From Streptomyces sp. CBMA291 (GTDB lineage: Bacteria > Actinomycetota > Actinomycetes > Streptomycetales > Streptomycetaceae): a stretch of 64,000 bases of DNA. Every line of letters begins with the position of its first letter. Within the stretch, counting starts at the first letter, position 1. Under the pieces are notes generated by a model that saw only the letters and a program-made list of their open reading frames with translations, did no database searches and was not told the origin of the DNA. The position numbers and the translations under genes are program-made. Positions 43,601-52,327 of this stretch are shown here, piece after piece. The stretch lies in assembly GCF_014596525.1 (NCBI RefSeq), contig NZ_MSJP01000083.1, forward strand, positions 1-64,000, in the 5' to 3' direction.

Positions 43601-44113
43601 CCAGGGCCCACTCCCGGGAGACCCGGCCGCACGACCGGCCCGGGATCCGGCACCACCCGCGCCCCCGGGCCCGGCCTCTCCACCAGGTCCGGCGTCACGA
43701 CCGGCCCAGGACCCGCCGGGTCCCGCGTCACGACCACACCAAGCCCCACCGGGTCCCGCGTCACGACCGCCCCAAGGACCACCCCCGGGAGACCCGGCCT
43801 CTCCGCCGGCCCGGGGTCCAGCCCCTCCCCCGCCGTCGGGCGCTCGACCGGACCGGGGACCGTCCCCGGCCGCATGGCCGGCCCGGGAATCACCCCCGGC
43901 CGCACGACCGGACCCGGGATCGCCCCCGGGTCCGGGTGTCGGTGGTGGGGCCGGGTGATGGGTGCGGTGGTGTGCTCCCTGGTCCGGCACGGTACGCGCG
44001 AGGCGGTCGGTGAGGTGCGGAGGTCCCTCCGGCTGCGGCGCCGCCGCGTCGGATCGTCGGTCCTCCGGCCGTGCCTCACCCGGCGCCCCCCTGGAAATCT
44101 GATGGCCCGTCAC
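40604..44113 (-). CDS. Membrane PAS-GGDEF-EAL protein, EAL degenerate
   Basis: A 1169-residue protein. About 245 residues of Gly/Pro/Arg-rich sequence with GRDAGPGG repeats come first, then about ten membrane segments (about 250-560), PAS (about 590-710), GGDEF (intact LGGDEFAAL near residue 787) and an EAL-like domain. The last lacks key residues: EAL reads SAQ, the Asn ligand is Arg (IRLSAGRL), DDFG reads DGFG and AEGVE reads ADGVD. It should make c-di-GMP but hardly degrade it. GTG 44113 follows GGGGAG. It is probably the orthologue of SCO5511 (cdgE in my memory, not checked). Its 3' end abuts the ilvB promoter. Confidence 0.9.
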   Translation of the reverse strand: MTGHQISRGAPGEARPEDRRSDAAAPQPEGPPHLTDRLARTVPDQGAHHRTHHPAPPPTPGPGGDPGSGRAAGGDSRAGHAAGDGPRSGRAPDGGGGAGPRAGGEAGSPGGGPWGGRDAGPGGAWCGRDAGPGGSWAGRDAGPGGEAGPGGAGGAGSRAGRAAGSPGSGPWAEGEARSGSRPSSVRDPAGPHDCDGHAPGAPGEPAARPHDAAACGGVAPEARVNAPGAVLTRPPAGPGEGTPGRPAPERPGLGAILAQITLGLICAGYTTGASLGWGSPGLALVMGDFGLSAAALTAAVSCFLYARAHRGSDRPAWLLFSFSSFMACAGNAVWGWYEVVLRTHVPASSVADLCFLLFAPPAIVGLLVLAKKPVTRAGWFCLGLDAWLIGGSLLTLSWSLALARTAHFQNEPVAQAALSLAYPLLDIVLVSMVLVLHFRRSQANRSATNTAIAALALTVLCDALFTSPLLRENYVSGQLLDAGWFAGSLLLAYAPWGVRRLPEGDAHARGPSLHSRPVAGSLAALTPYLAAAVCTLGILYNVVQGRRVDRFVVLTGCAVALALVARQGIMLLDNIALTHELAQKENHFRSLVQGSSDVIMIAAPTGVLRYVSPAASGVYGRDAEELTGSELAALIHPEDLGAVIHEVRRFLAVSPAEEPTTRIECRFRSGRGDWLNVESTVNRHQGGLIFNSRDVTERVRLQAQLQHNAEHDPLTGLPNRALFTHRVRQALGGRRASDPGTAVLFIDLDGFKGVNDSLGHQAGDDLLVQAARRLHDSVRAGDTAARLGGDEFAALILGDGNRDRTAREGQVQEIADRLRLTLSRPYRVGGENEVRVAASIGVAFAEPGIGAGDLLRNADLAMYRAKAAGKDRVELYAPQMQAEVLRRTELAARLRSALHDGEFALLHQPVVDLATGRISAVSAQPRWRSSQGILFTPAEYLRVVDDGERTAELGRWLLEEAVEQAAERTGIGHRAPVAIRLSAGRLLDRSLPLGSVESLLARHGLPSGALIVELSDSDPRVSLDALEERLTTLRRLGVRIALDGFGSGHVALHALRRLPVDLLKLDRGLVDGIVESPRLRKITRGVLRTAAELGLQTVADGVDTPEQVATLRAMGCGHAQGMAFSGPLDEYRLRRALVRDEYPLPGAVPAQSGNHPPLRSHDETPVPPT

Positions 44114-44272
44114 TTCGCTCCCCAGCGTCAGCCCTTACTCGACGCAGTCCCCCGCTCCGGGACGATACACCAGGACCGTCACTCAGGGACAGGGTTGATC
44201 TACGCTCCGTGACAAGCAAGGGCTTGCGCGGGAGCCCTCCCGGTGTGTTCACCCGGAGGAACTCCTACCCGC

Positions 44273-45238
44273 TCAGCCGGTGGTGAGCAGCACGTTCACC
44301 GGATCCTCACCCGCCGCGAACCGCCGCAGCTGCGCGGCGATCAGCCGCTTGGCGCGGGGCATGAAGGCGGAGGTGGAACCGCCCACATGGGGGCTGACGA
44401 GCACCCCGGGGGCGTGCCAGAGGGGGTGTCCGGCGGGCAGCGGCTCCGGGTCGGTGACGTCGAGCGCCGCCGTGATCCGGCCGGTCCCGACCTCCTTGAG
44501 CAGGGCCGCCGTGTCGACGACCGGGCCCCGGGCCACGTTCACCAGGAGCGCGCCGTCCTTCATCCGGGCGAGGAACCCGGCGTCGGCGAGATGCCTGGTC
44601 TCGGGGGTGAGCGGGGTGGAGAGGACGACCACGTCGGCCTCGGGGAGCAGCGCGGGCAGTTCCGTGAAGGCGTGCACGGGGCCGCGCTCGGTGGTGCGCG
44701 CGGAGCGTGCGACGCGTGCGACCCGCGCGCACTCGAAGGGGGCGAGCCGGTCTTCGATGGCGGCGCCGATCGATCCGTACCCCACGATCAGGACCGACTT
44801 GTCGGCGAGGGCGGGGTAGAAGCCGTCCCGCCACTCCTCCGCGTCCTGGCCTCGGACGAAGCCGGGGATGCCGCGCAGGGAGGCGAGTATCAGGGCGAGG
44901 GTCAGTTCGGCGGTGCTGGCCTCGTGGACGCCCTTGGCGTTGCAGAGGGCGACGCCGGGCGGGAGCAGTCCGAGTCCGGGGGTGACGTGGTCGATGCCCG
45001 CCGAGAGGGTCTGCACCACGCGGACCGAGGTCATCGCGGACAGGGGGCGTACGGCGACCTCCATGCCCTTCATGTACGGGACGACGTAGTAGGCGCAGCG
45101 CGCGGGATCGGCGGGGAAGTCCGGTCCGCCGTCCCAGAAGCGGTAGTTCAGGCCCGAATCGCCCGGCTCGGGGAGTCCTTCGATCTCCTCCGCCGGAATC
45201 GGAAGCCACACGTCGACGGTCGTGTCTTCGAATCTCAT
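44273..45238 (-). CDS. D-2-hydroxyacid dehydrogenase family protein
   Basis: A 321-residue NAD(P)-dependent dehydrogenase. Rossmann motif VLIVGYGSIGAAIEDRLAPF, catalytic Arg in LVNVARGPVVDTAAL, Glu in DVTDPEPLPAGHPLW and His in VSPHVGGSTSAF are all present. Substrate is probably a small 2-oxoacid such as glyoxylate or hydroxypyruvate, but the sequence does not decide it. ATG 45238 is divergent from the aldo/keto reductase with 76 bp between them. Confidence 0.9.
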   Translation of the reverse strand: MRFEDTTVDVWLPIPAEEIEGLPEPGDSGLNYRFWDGGPDFPADPARCAYYVVPYMKGMEVAVRPLSAMTSVRVVQTLSAGIDHVTPGLGLLPPGVALCNAKGVHEASTAELTLALILASLRGIPGFVRGQDAEEWRDGFYPALADKSVLIVGYGSIGAAIEDRLAPFECARVARVARSARTTERGPVHAFTELPALLPEADVVVLSTPLTPETRHLADAGFLARMKDGALLVNVARGPVVDTAALLKEVGTGRITAALDVTDPEPLPAGHPLWHAPGVLVSPHVGGSTSAFMPRAKRLIAAQLRRFAAGEDPVNVLLTTG

Positions 45239-45314
45239 GTCCGGGAGGCTATGCGAAGAATCCCGCCGGTCATTGGTTACTTTGGGGGGCGGCACGAGGG
45301 AGGGGTACCGGCAG

Positions 45315-46325
45315 GTGGAGCGCAGGACTATCGGGGCGACGGCGCTCGACGTGGGTGCGGTCGGCCTGGGGTGCATGCCGATGAGCTGGGCGTACAGCCG
45401 GTCGCAGGCGCGGGGGGACCGCTCGCTGCGGACCCTCCACGCGGCGCTCGACGCCGGGGTGAGTCTGCTCGACACCGCCGACATGTACGGGCCGTTCACC
45501 AATGAGCTGCTGGTGGGCAGGGTGCTGAAGGAGCGGCGGGCGGAGGCTTTCGTCTCGACGAAGTGCGGGCTGCTCGTCGGGGACCAGCATGTCGTGGCCA
45601 ATGGCCGGCCGGGCTATGTACGCCGGGCGTGTGATGCCTCGCTGCGGCGGCTCCAGACGGATGTGATCGATCTCTACCAGTTGCACCGGGCCGATCCGGA
45701 GGTGCCGGTGGAGGAGACCTGGGGCGCGATGGCCGATCTGGTGACGGCGGGGAAGGTGCGGGCGCTCGGGCTGTGCGCGGTCGGCACCCGTACGGCCCGC
45801 CGGGGCGCGACCGGTGTCGCCCGGGACGGTTACGAGGGGACGATGCGCCAACTGGAGCGCGTCCAGCAGGTGTTCCCGGTGGCGGCGGTGCAGGCGGAGC
45901 TTTCGGTGTGGTCGCAGGAGTCGCTGGTGCGGCTGCTTCCATGGTGCGCGGCGCGGGGGGTGGGTTTCCTGGCGGCGATGCCGTTGGGGAGTGGTTATCT
46001 GACCGGGACGCTGACCACGGGCGGCGGTTTCGAGCCCGACGATCCCCGGGCCCGCCATCCCCGGTTCACCGCCGAGATGATGGCGGCGAACCAGCCGCTG
46101 GTGGCGGGGCTGCGGCGGGTGGCCGCCCGGCACGGCGCCGAGGTCACTCCGGCGCAGGTGGCGCTCGCGTGGGTGCTGGGCCGGGGGCGGCATGTGGTGC
46201 CGGTGCCGGGGGCGAAGCGGGAGCGGTGGGTGGTGGAGAACGCGCGGGCGGCGGAGCTGCGCCTGACGGCGGCGGACCTGACGGAGATCGCGCGTCTTCC
46301 GGCGCCTCGGGGGTCCTGGGACTGA
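45315..46325 (+). CDS. Aldo/keto reductase
   Basis: A 336-residue aldo/keto reductase of the voltage-channel-beta/AKR13-like group. The tetrad is visible: Asp and Tyr in LLDTADMYGPF, Lys in FVSTKCG, His in DLYQLHRAD. LGLCAVG, PLGSGYLTGTLTTGGGF and VPVPGAKRERWVVENARAA hold the cofactor-binding features. GTG 45315 follows GGGAGGGG. Confidence 0.9.
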   Translation: MERRTIGATALDVGAVGLGCMPMSWAYSRSQARGDRSLRTLHAALDAGVSLLDTADMYGPFTNELLVGRVLKERRAEAFVSTKCGLLVGDQHVVANGRPGYVRRACDASLRRLQTDVIDLYQLHRADPEVPVEETWGAMADLVTAGKVRALGLCAVGTRTARRGATGVARDGYEGTMRQLERVQQVFPVAAVQAELSVWSQESLVRLLPWCAARGVGFLAAMPLGSGYLTGTLTTGGGFEPDDPRARHPRFTAEMMAANQPLVAGLRRVAARHGAEVTPAQVALAWVLGRGRHVVPVPGAKRERWVVENARAAELRLTAADLTEIARLPAPRGSWD

Positions 46326-46430
46326 GCGGGCGCGCGGGGTCCGCGCGTCCTGCCGGAACCCGGGAGGGTCGTACGGGCATCCGGGAGGGAAGGGAAGGAA
46401 CCACCCGCCCCCGTCGAAGGGACCCGTGCC

Positions 46431-47528
46431 GTGAGCCGTCCTGCCGTGAGGAACGCCCTGTGGGGCGCCGCCCTGTCCGTACTGATCGCGGGGTGCGTGC
46501 CGAACTCCCCTGCGGACGGACCGGCCCGCTCGGCCACGACGAGGCCACCCGCTCCCCCGGGCGGTGCGAAGGTCACGGGCACGCTCGCCGAAGGGCTGCC
46601 GTCGCCCTGGGGGCTGGCCGCGCTGCCCGGTGGGGATCTGCTGGTCTCCTCGCGCGACGAGCGGACGGTGACGCGGATCGACGGGCGGACCGGGGCGCGG
46701 AGCCCGCTGGGCGAGGTGCCGGGGGTGGTGCCCGGCGGCGAGGGCGGTCTGCTGGGGCTCGCGGTGCGGGACGGCTGGGTGTACGCGTATCTGACGGCGG
46801 AGTCGGACAACCGGATCGTACGCATGCGGTACGGAGGTGGGGCGGGCGATCGGCTGGGGGCGCCGGAGCCGGTGTTCACGGGCATCCCGAAGGGGCGGAT
46901 CCACAACGGCGGGCGGATCGCGTTCGGGCCGGACGGGATGCTCTACGCGGGGACGGGCGAGACCGGCAGGACGGGTCTGGCGCAGGACCGGTCCTCGCTC
47001 GGCGGGAAGATCCTGCGGCTGACCCCGGAGGGCGCGCCCGCGCCGGGCAACCCCTTCCCCGGGTCGCCGGTCTACTCGTACGGGCACCGCAATGTGCAGG
47101 GTTTCGCCTGGGACGGGGACGGGCGGCTGTGGGCGGCCGAGTTCGGGCAGGACACCTGGGACGAGCTGAACCTGGTGGAGCCGGGGCGGAACTACGGCTG
47201 GCCGGTGGTGGAGGGCCGGGCCGGACGGGCGGGTTTCGTGGACCCGGTGGCCCAGTGGCGCACGTCGGAGGCGTCGCCGAGCGGGATCGCGTACGCGCGG
47301 GGCGCGATCTGGATGGCGGGGCTCAGGGGCGAGCGACTGTGGCGGATCCCGCTCTCGGGCGAGGAACGCTCGGGGGACCCCCGGGCGTTCCTCATCGGGG
47401 AGTACGGACGGCTGCGCACGGTCCTCGCGACGGGCGGCGGCGGGCTCCTCGTGGTGACGAGCGAGACCGACGGCAGGGGGACCCCGGAGCCCGGGGACGA
47501 TCGGATCCTCCGTGTCGAGGTCGACTGA
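46431..47528 (+). CDS. PQQ-type glucose/sorbosone dehydrogenase-like lipoprotein
   Basis: A 365-residue lipoprotein: lipobox LIAGC with Cys22, then a Pro/Ala linker and a six-bladed propeller of the glucose/sorbosone dehydrogenase (soluble GDH, YliI/Asd) family. Markers are LPSPWGLAALPGGDLLVSSRD, GGEGGLLGLAV, RIHNGGRIAFGPDGMLY and YSYGHRNVQGFAWD (catalytic His and ligands). It probably oxidises sugars outside the membrane with PQQ or a quinone. GTG 46431 follows GAAGGGA. The next small gene is 8 bp downstream. Confidence 0.9.
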   Translation: MSRPAVRNALWGAALSVLIAGCVPNSPADGPARSATTRPPAPPGGAKVTGTLAEGLPSPWGLAALPGGDLLVSSRDERTVTRIDGRTGARSPLGEVPGVVPGGEGGLLGLAVRDGWVYAYLTAESDNRIVRMRYGGGAGDRLGAPEPVFTGIPKGRIHNGGRIAFGPDGMLYAGTGETGRTGLAQDRSSLGGKILRLTPEGAPAPGNPFPGSPVYSYGHRNVQGFAWDGDGRLWAAEFGQDTWDELNLVEPGRNYGWPVVEGRAGRAGFVDPVAQWRTSEASPSGIAYARGAIWMAGLRGERLWRIPLSGEERSGDPRAFLIGEYGRLRTVLATGGGGLLVVTSETDGRGTPEPGDDRILRVEVD

Positions 47529-47536
47529 AGGAGACG

Positions 47537-47806
47537 ATGACCTTGTTCGGCCCGATAGCGGACCTGTTCGCCCCCGGTCGCAGACACCTGGCGGAGGAGC
47601 AGCGCCGCCAGGCCCTGACCCGCGAGGACCCGGGCGACGCCGACCCGGCACGCGGCCCGGTCGACCTGACGTCGGGCCGAGTGACGATACGCCTGCCGGG
47701 CGGTTCTCCGGCGCGCGGCGGGGAGCAGGAGGCGACGGGCGGGGACGAGGTGCCGCCCGAGGCGGCGGGCGGGGACGAGGGGGTTCCCGGCCCGGCGGAG
47801 AGCTAG
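47537..47806 (+). CDS. Small conserved protein (DUF6191-like)
   Basis: An 89-residue soluble protein: FGPIADLFAPGRRHLAEEQR, then RQALTREDPGDADPARGPVD, then SGRVTIRLP; the last 35 residues are Gly/Glu/Ala repeats (GGDEVPPEAAGGDEG). I recall similar short actinobacterial proteins listed as DUF6191, unverified. AAGGAG is 5 nt before ATG 47537. It is probably cotranscribed with the sugar-dehydrogenase gene. Confidence 0.75.
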   Translation: MTLFGPIADLFAPGRRHLAEEQRRQALTREDPGDADPARGPVDLTSGRVTIRLPGGSPARGGEQEATGGDEVPPEAAGGDEGVPGPAES

Positions 47807-47971
47807 ACGACGGCCACAGCCCTCGTCGCCCCGCTCTGGGAACCTGACCTCATGCGTGCGGACCGGCTCCCCTCCGAGGACCTGCCGAGTGCGCCCCGGA
47901 CCTGGAGCGAACGGTCGGCGCCGCGCGGGCAGGGGCCGGGCACTGGGCCCTGCCGTGGCCGCGCCCCGACC

Positions 47972-48373
47972 TCACGCCCGTACGGCCTGGGTGAAGGCCT
48001 TCCGCCAGGCCCTCCCTCCGAAGCCGAAGACGAAGAACACGTAGCCGCTGTAGAAGGCCCAGATACCCAGCAGCGCACCGCCCTCGCCCCAGGTCGCGGC
48101 CACGGCCATCAGGGTGAACAGTGCCAGCAGGGCGAAGGCGAGCCCGGCTCCCGGCCAGAAGTCGGGGCGCAGGGCGTCGTAGCGGCGGAAGGCCGCGACC
48201 ACTGCGACGGTCTCGGCGGCCAGCAGCGGCAGGATCAGGACCATCCGGGTGCCCGCCGGCAGGAGCAACCCGTTCGTCCCGTCGCACAGCACGCTCACCG
48301 CCAGGGCCAGCAGCCAGGGCACCACGACCACTCCGAGGATCAGCGGAACCCACCCTCGCCCGACCGACCTCAT
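47972..48373 (-). CDS. Small four-helix membrane protein
   Basis: A 133-residue membrane protein with four hydrophobic segments (about residues 10-30, 40-60, 75-95, 100-120) and a basic C-terminus (GRAWRKAFTQAVRA). No family recognised. ATG 48373 is preferred because GGGGGGAG precedes it; GTG 48412 with GGAG is possible. Confidence 0.7.
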   Translation of the reverse strand: MRSVGRGWVPLILGVVVVPWLLALAVSVLCDGTNGLLLPAGTRMVLILPLLAAETVAVVAAFRRYDALRPDFWPGAGLAFALLALFTLMAVAATWGEGGALLGIWAFYSGYVFFVFGFGGRAWRKAFTQAVRA

Positions 48374-48446
48374 GGCAGCTCCCCCCGGAGTGGCATCGCC
48401 CGACGGACTCACGCTACTCCGCCGTGCCCCGTCCGGTCGGGGGACC

Positions 48447-49016
48447 TCAGGATCCGGCGGTCGGCAGGCCGAAGAACAGGTCGAAGTAGATGCCGGCCGA
48501 GAGGATCACGCCGAGGGCGCCGAGGACCGCGCCCGCGACGGCGACCGCGCGGACCCAGGTGGGGCGGGCGGGGAGGATCAGGACGAGGATGGCGACGAAC
48601 AGGGCGACGAAGGCGAAGACGCCGTTCACCAGGGCGGTGCTGTGCCAGGCGTCGCCGTAGATCTCGGAGATCTGCTGGGCCGGGGTGCCCGTGCCGGACG
48701 TGTGGATCTGTCCGATCAGCGTCTCTCGTTCGGCGACGATCCGGCCGCTCCAGGTGCCGGTGAGGGCGACGGCGCCGAGCGCGGCGGAGACCACGGCGGC
48801 TGCCGCGCCCGCGATGCCGGAGGAGGCGGGGGCGGCCACCGCCTCCTCCTCCGGGAGCAGTTCGTCGTCCTCGGGGCCTTCGGAGGAGCCTTCGGCGGCT
48901 TCGGAGGTACCGGTGGTCTCGCCCGCCGTGCCCTCGGTCTTCTTCAGGGTGTCCAACGGCTCCGGCGCGTCGGCGGAGTTCTCGGCGGGCGTGTCGGTCG
49001 TCGTCTTGGTGTCCAT
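48447..49016 (-). CDS. Membrane protein with acidic N-terminus
   Basis: A 189-residue protein: residues 1-60 are acidic and Thr/Glu/Ser-rich, followed by three hydrophobic segments (about 65-85, 125-150, 155-180), with a polar loop containing WHSTALVNGVFAF. No family recognised. ATG 49016 lacks a good ribosome binding site; GTG 49040 is an alternative. Confidence 0.7.
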   Translation of the reverse strand: MDTKTTTDTPAENSADAPEPLDTLKKTEGTAGETTGTSEAAEGSSEGPEDDELLPEEEAVAAPASSGIAGAAAAVVSAALGAVALTGTWSGRIVAERETLIGQIHTSGTGTPAQQISEIYGDAWHSTALVNGVFAFVALFVAILVLILPARPTWVRAVAVAGAVLGALGVILSAGIYFDLFFGLPTAGS

Positions 49017-49072
49017 GGGGCCGCACGCTAGGCGGCACACATGAGAACGCCCTTAAGGCGAGGCGGCGAAGC

Positions 49073-49636
49073 TCAGGAAGCCGCGGTCTTCGCCTCGCGC
49101 CACTCCGGGGCGAGGACCGACCAGACCTCGGTGTCCGTGCGGACGCCCCGGTGCGGGTAGTTCTGGCGCAGGACGCCTTCCTTCGTCATCCCGAGGCGGC
49201 GGGCGACGGCGATGCTCGGCTCGTTGCCCGTGGCGGCGTGCCACTCGACGCGGTGGATGCCCCGCTCCTCGATCGCCCAGTCGATGATCACCCGGCAGGC
49301 GCGGGTGACCAGGCCCTTGCCGGCGGCGGAGGGCTCCAGCCAGCAGCCCGCCTCGGCGGTGCCGTAGACCGTGTCGAAGGTGCGGAAGAGGACGCCGCCG
49401 ACGAGCGTGCCGTCGGTCCAGATGCCGTAGAGGCGGCCGGTGTCGCTCGCCGTCTTCTCCGCGTACGTACGGAGGTAGGCGCGGGTGGAGTCGAGGTCGG
49501 CGACGACGTCCGGGAGGCCGATGTGGCGGCCCACGAAGTCCCTGCCCCGGTCCATGTGGGCCAGCAGTTCCTCCGCGTGCCCGATCTCCAGGGGCCTCAG
49601 CTCGGCACCGTCGTCACCCAGCGATATCGCGAACAT
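49073..49636 (-). CDS. GNAT acetyltransferase (RimJ/RimL type)
   Basis: A 187-residue GNAT protein of the ribosomal-protein N-acetyltransferase type: VGGVLFRTFDTVYGTAEAG, the acetyl-CoA loop LEPSAAGKGLVTRACRVIID, and VEWHAATGNEPSIAVARRLG. It could acetylate a protein N-terminus or a small amine. Its start overlaps the end of the MMPL gene by 23 bp, so both are likely translated from one mRNA. Confidence 0.9.
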   Translation of the reverse strand: MFAISLGDDGAELRPLEIGHAEELLAHMDRGRDFVGRHIGLPDVVADLDSTRAYLRTYAEKTASDTGRLYGIWTDGTLVGGVLFRTFDTVYGTAEAGCWLEPSAAGKGLVTRACRVIIDWAIEERGIHRVEWHAATGNEPSIAVARRLGMTKEGVLRQNYPHRGVRTDTEVWSVLAPEWREAKTAAS

Positions 49637-52142
49637 CGTCTTCTCTCTCCTTCATGGCGCTCTCCTGCACGGCGTTCTCCTGCACGGCCAGGGCCGTCAC
49701 ACACGGTACGGGGATCCGCGCACGGGTGTCCGCCGGGTCGGGCGGCTCGATGCTGATGCGGGGAAGCAGCCGGTCGAGCCAGCGGGGCAGCCACCAGTTC
49801 GCCCCGCCGAGCAGGTGCATGAGGGCGGGGACGAGGAGGGTCCGCAGGACGAAGGCGTCGAGGGCGACGGCCGCCGCGAGAGCGATGCCGAACATCGCGA
49901 TGACCCGGTCTCCGGTGAGCACGAAGGCGAGGAAGACCGAGATCATGATCACGGCCGCCGAGTTGATCACCCGGCTGGTCTCGGCGAGGCCGATGCGGAC
50001 CGCCCGCCGGTTGTCGCCGGTCTCGCGCCACTCCTCGTACATCCGGCTGACCAGGAAGACCTGGTAGTCCATGGAGAGCCCGAAGAGCACCGAGACCATG
50101 ATCACGGGGAGGAAGGGTTCGATCGGGCCCGCGCTGCCGAGGCCGAGCAGTTCGCTGCCCCAGCCCCACTGGAAGATCGCGACGACGACGCCGAAGGCGG
50201 CGGCGACGGCCGCGATGTTCATGGCGGCGGCCTTGATCGGGATGCCGAGGGAGCGGAAGGCGAGCAGGAGCAGCAGGGAGCCGAGGGCGATGACGGAGCC
50301 GACGAAGAGCGGCAGCTTGCCGACGATGATCCCGGCGAAGTCGTCGTACGAGGCGGTGACCCCGCCGACGTACACGGTGAGGGAGGTGCCTGCGGCGGCC
50401 TTCGGCAGGACGTCCGCGCGGAGCCGGTCGACGAGTTCGCTGGTGGCCTTGGACTGCGGCGAGGAGTCGGGTACGACGGTGAGGACGGCGGTGTCGCCGG
50501 GGCCGTTGTAGGTGACCGGGGAGACGGAGGCGACGCCCCGGGTGGCGGCGAGGGTGGCCGGGAGCCGGTCGAGGGCGACCCGGTCGTCGGCGCCGTCGAC
50601 CGCCGCGACGAGGGTGAGGGGGCCGTTCACGCCGGGCCCGAAGCCTTCGGCGAGCCGGTCGTACGCCTTGCGGGTGGTCGCCGTGGCCGGGTTGTTGCCC
50701 TGGTCGGAGGTGCCGAGGTGGAGGGAGAGCACGGGCAGCGCGAGGACCGCCATGACGAGGACGGCGAGGGCCCCGAGCAGCTTGGGGCGCCGCTCGACCA
50801 GGGCCGACCAGCGGGCCGCGAAGCCGGTGGGCGGTTCGGGCCGGGGTCCCTGCTCGGCCAGGATCCGCCGCTCGCGCCGGGACAGGGCGCGCGGGCCGAT
50901 GAGCGAGAGCAGCGCCGGGAGCAGGGTGACGGAGGCGGCGACCGTGAGGAGGACGGTGAGGGAGGCGGCGAGGGCGACGCCGTTGAGGAAGCCGAGCCGC
51001 AGGATCAGCATGCCGAGCAGCGAGATGCAGACGGTGGCCCCGGCGAAGACGACGGCGCGGCCGGTGGTGGCGACGGCGGTCTCGGCCGCCTCGGCGACGG
51101 GGAGTCCGCGTTTCAGGCCCTTGCGGTGGCGGGTGACGATGAAGAGGGCGTAGTCGATGCCGACGCCGAGACCGACGAGCATGCCGAGCATGGGCGCGAA
51201 GTCGGCGACGGTCATGACGTGCCCGAGGAGCACGATGCCCGCGTAGGCGGTGCCGACGCTGACGAGGGCGGTCGCGAGGGGCAGGGTGGCGGCGGCGAGG
51301 GAGCCGAAGGCGAGGAAGAGGACGACGGCGGCGACGGCCACGCCGACGAACTCGGCGATGTGCCCGCCGGGGGCTTCGGTCAGGGCGACGGCGCTGCCGC
51401 CCAGTTCGACGGTGAGCCCTTCGCTCTCGTCGGCCGCCGCCTTCGCCGTGTCGACGAGGGCCCGCGCCTGGGCGGGCGGGATGTCCTCGGACGGGTGGTG
51501 GAAGGTGACGGTGGCGTAGGCGGTGTGCCCGTCCTCGCTGAACTGCCCGGCGGCTGGGCTGATCTGCGCGGCGGGGGCCGGGCTGTCCTTGGCGGGGGCT
51601 GCGCTGTCCGTGGCGGCTGCGCCGTCCGTGGCGGGGGCTGCGCCGATCTGCCCGGCGGCGGCTGCGCTGGTCTGCCCGGCGGCGGCTGCGCCGTCCGAGG
51701 CGGCGGCCGGACTCATCTGCCCGGCGGCGGCCGAGCTGTCCATGGCAGGGGCCGAGGCGTCCGTCGCGGAGGCCGAACCGTCCCTCGCGGCGGCTGCGCC
51801 GTCCGTGGCGGGGGCTGGGCCGTACGGGGTGGTGACGGCGGCGATGCCGGGCAGGGCGGCGACCTGTTCGAGCATCGCCGTCATGCGTCGTTCCACGGCG
51901 TCGGCGCGGACGCTGCCCCGGTCGCTGTGCCAGACGATGGTGTCGGTGTCGCCGCCGAGTCCGTGGAAGCCTCGGTCGAGGAGGGCGGTGGCCCGGCCGG
52001 ACTCGGTGCCTGCGGCTTCGTAGTCGTTGGAGTAGGCGCTGCCCGCGAGGAGCGCGGAGGTGCCGGCCCCGCCGAGGGCGAGGAGCCACAGCAGGACGAC
52101 GACGAGGCGGTGCCTGATGCACCACCGTGCGATGGCTGCCAA
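49614..52142 (-). CDS. MMPL/RND-family transporter
   Basis: An about 842-residue MMPL transporter with 12 membrane segments in two blocks of one plus five, each block preceded by an extracellular porter domain. Motif GLGVGIDYALFIVTR in the first half and FGLSMDYQVFLVSRMYEEW in the second carry the proton-relay Asp-Tyr pairs. TTG 52142 follows GGGAG by 8 nt; GTG 52178 would add 12 residues without a ribosome binding site. The first porter domain holds an 85-residue low-complexity insertion. Cargo is unknown; such proteins export lipids or lipophilic compounds. Confidence 0.9.
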   Translation of the reverse strand: MAAIARWCIRHRLVVVLLWLLALGGAGTSALLAGSAYSNDYEAAGTESGRATALLDRGFHGLGGDTDTIVWHSDRGSVRADAVERRMTAMLEQVAALPGIAAVTTPYGPAPATDGAAAARDGSASATDASAPAMDSSAAAGQMSPAAASDGAAAAGQTSAAAAGQIGAAPATDGAAATDSAAPAKDSPAPAAQISPAAGQFSEDGHTAYATVTFHHPSEDIPPAQARALVDTAKAAADESEGLTVELGGSAVALTEAPGGHIAEFVGVAVAAVVLFLAFGSLAAATLPLATALVSVGTAYAGIVLLGHVMTVADFAPMLGMLVGLGVGIDYALFIVTRHRKGLKRGLPVAEAAETAVATTGRAVVFAGATVCISLLGMLILRLGFLNGVALAASLTVLLTVAASVTLLPALLSLIGPRALSRRERRILAEQGPRPEPPTGFAARWSALVERRPKLLGALAVLVMAVLALPVLSLHLGTSDQGNNPATATTRKAYDRLAEGFGPGVNGPLTLVAAVDGADDRVALDRLPATLAATRGVASVSPVTYNGPGDTAVLTVVPDSSPQSKATSELVDRLRADVLPKAAAGTSLTVYVGGVTASYDDFAGIIVGKLPLFVGSVIALGSLLLLLAFRSLGIPIKAAAMNIAAVAAAFGVVVAIFQWGWGSELLGLGSAGPIEPFLPVIMVSVLFGLSMDYQVFLVSRMYEEWRETGDNRRAVRIGLAETSRVINSAAVIMISVFLAFVLTGDRVIAMFGIALAAAVALDAFVLRTLLVPALMHLLGGANWWLPRWLDRLLPRISIEPPDPADTRARIPVPCVTALAVQENAVQESAMKEREDDVRDIAG
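51550..51820 (-). repeat. Low-complexity insertion in the MMPL porter domain
   Basis: About 85 codons of Ala/Ser/Pro/Asp/Gly repeats (ATDGAAA, AAAGQ and APAMDSSA-type units) lie between TPYGPAP and QFSEDGHTAYA, which are adjacent in ordinary MMPL proteins. The DNA is a patchwork of 9-18-bp imperfect repeats. Confidence 0.75.
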
Positions 52143-52327
52143 CGGACGTGCTCCCTGGGGGATGCGTGGATCTGTCACGGGGAGTGGCCCGGAAAGAACG
52201 CGTGACCCGCGTGGGGCCACTCTTACAGCGAATCGTGATCGTTTGCCCGTTTCGTGTCGATGCTCACAGCAGTGCCCGGGGCCGGACGCGGGTCCGGTCC
52301 CCGGGCACGAAGGCGAGGTGCGGCCGG

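Noticed and set aside
45270..47651. A 793-codon minus-strand frame
   Set aside because: Antisense to the aldo/keto reductase and sugar-dehydrogenase genes; Arg/Pro-rich with no domain.
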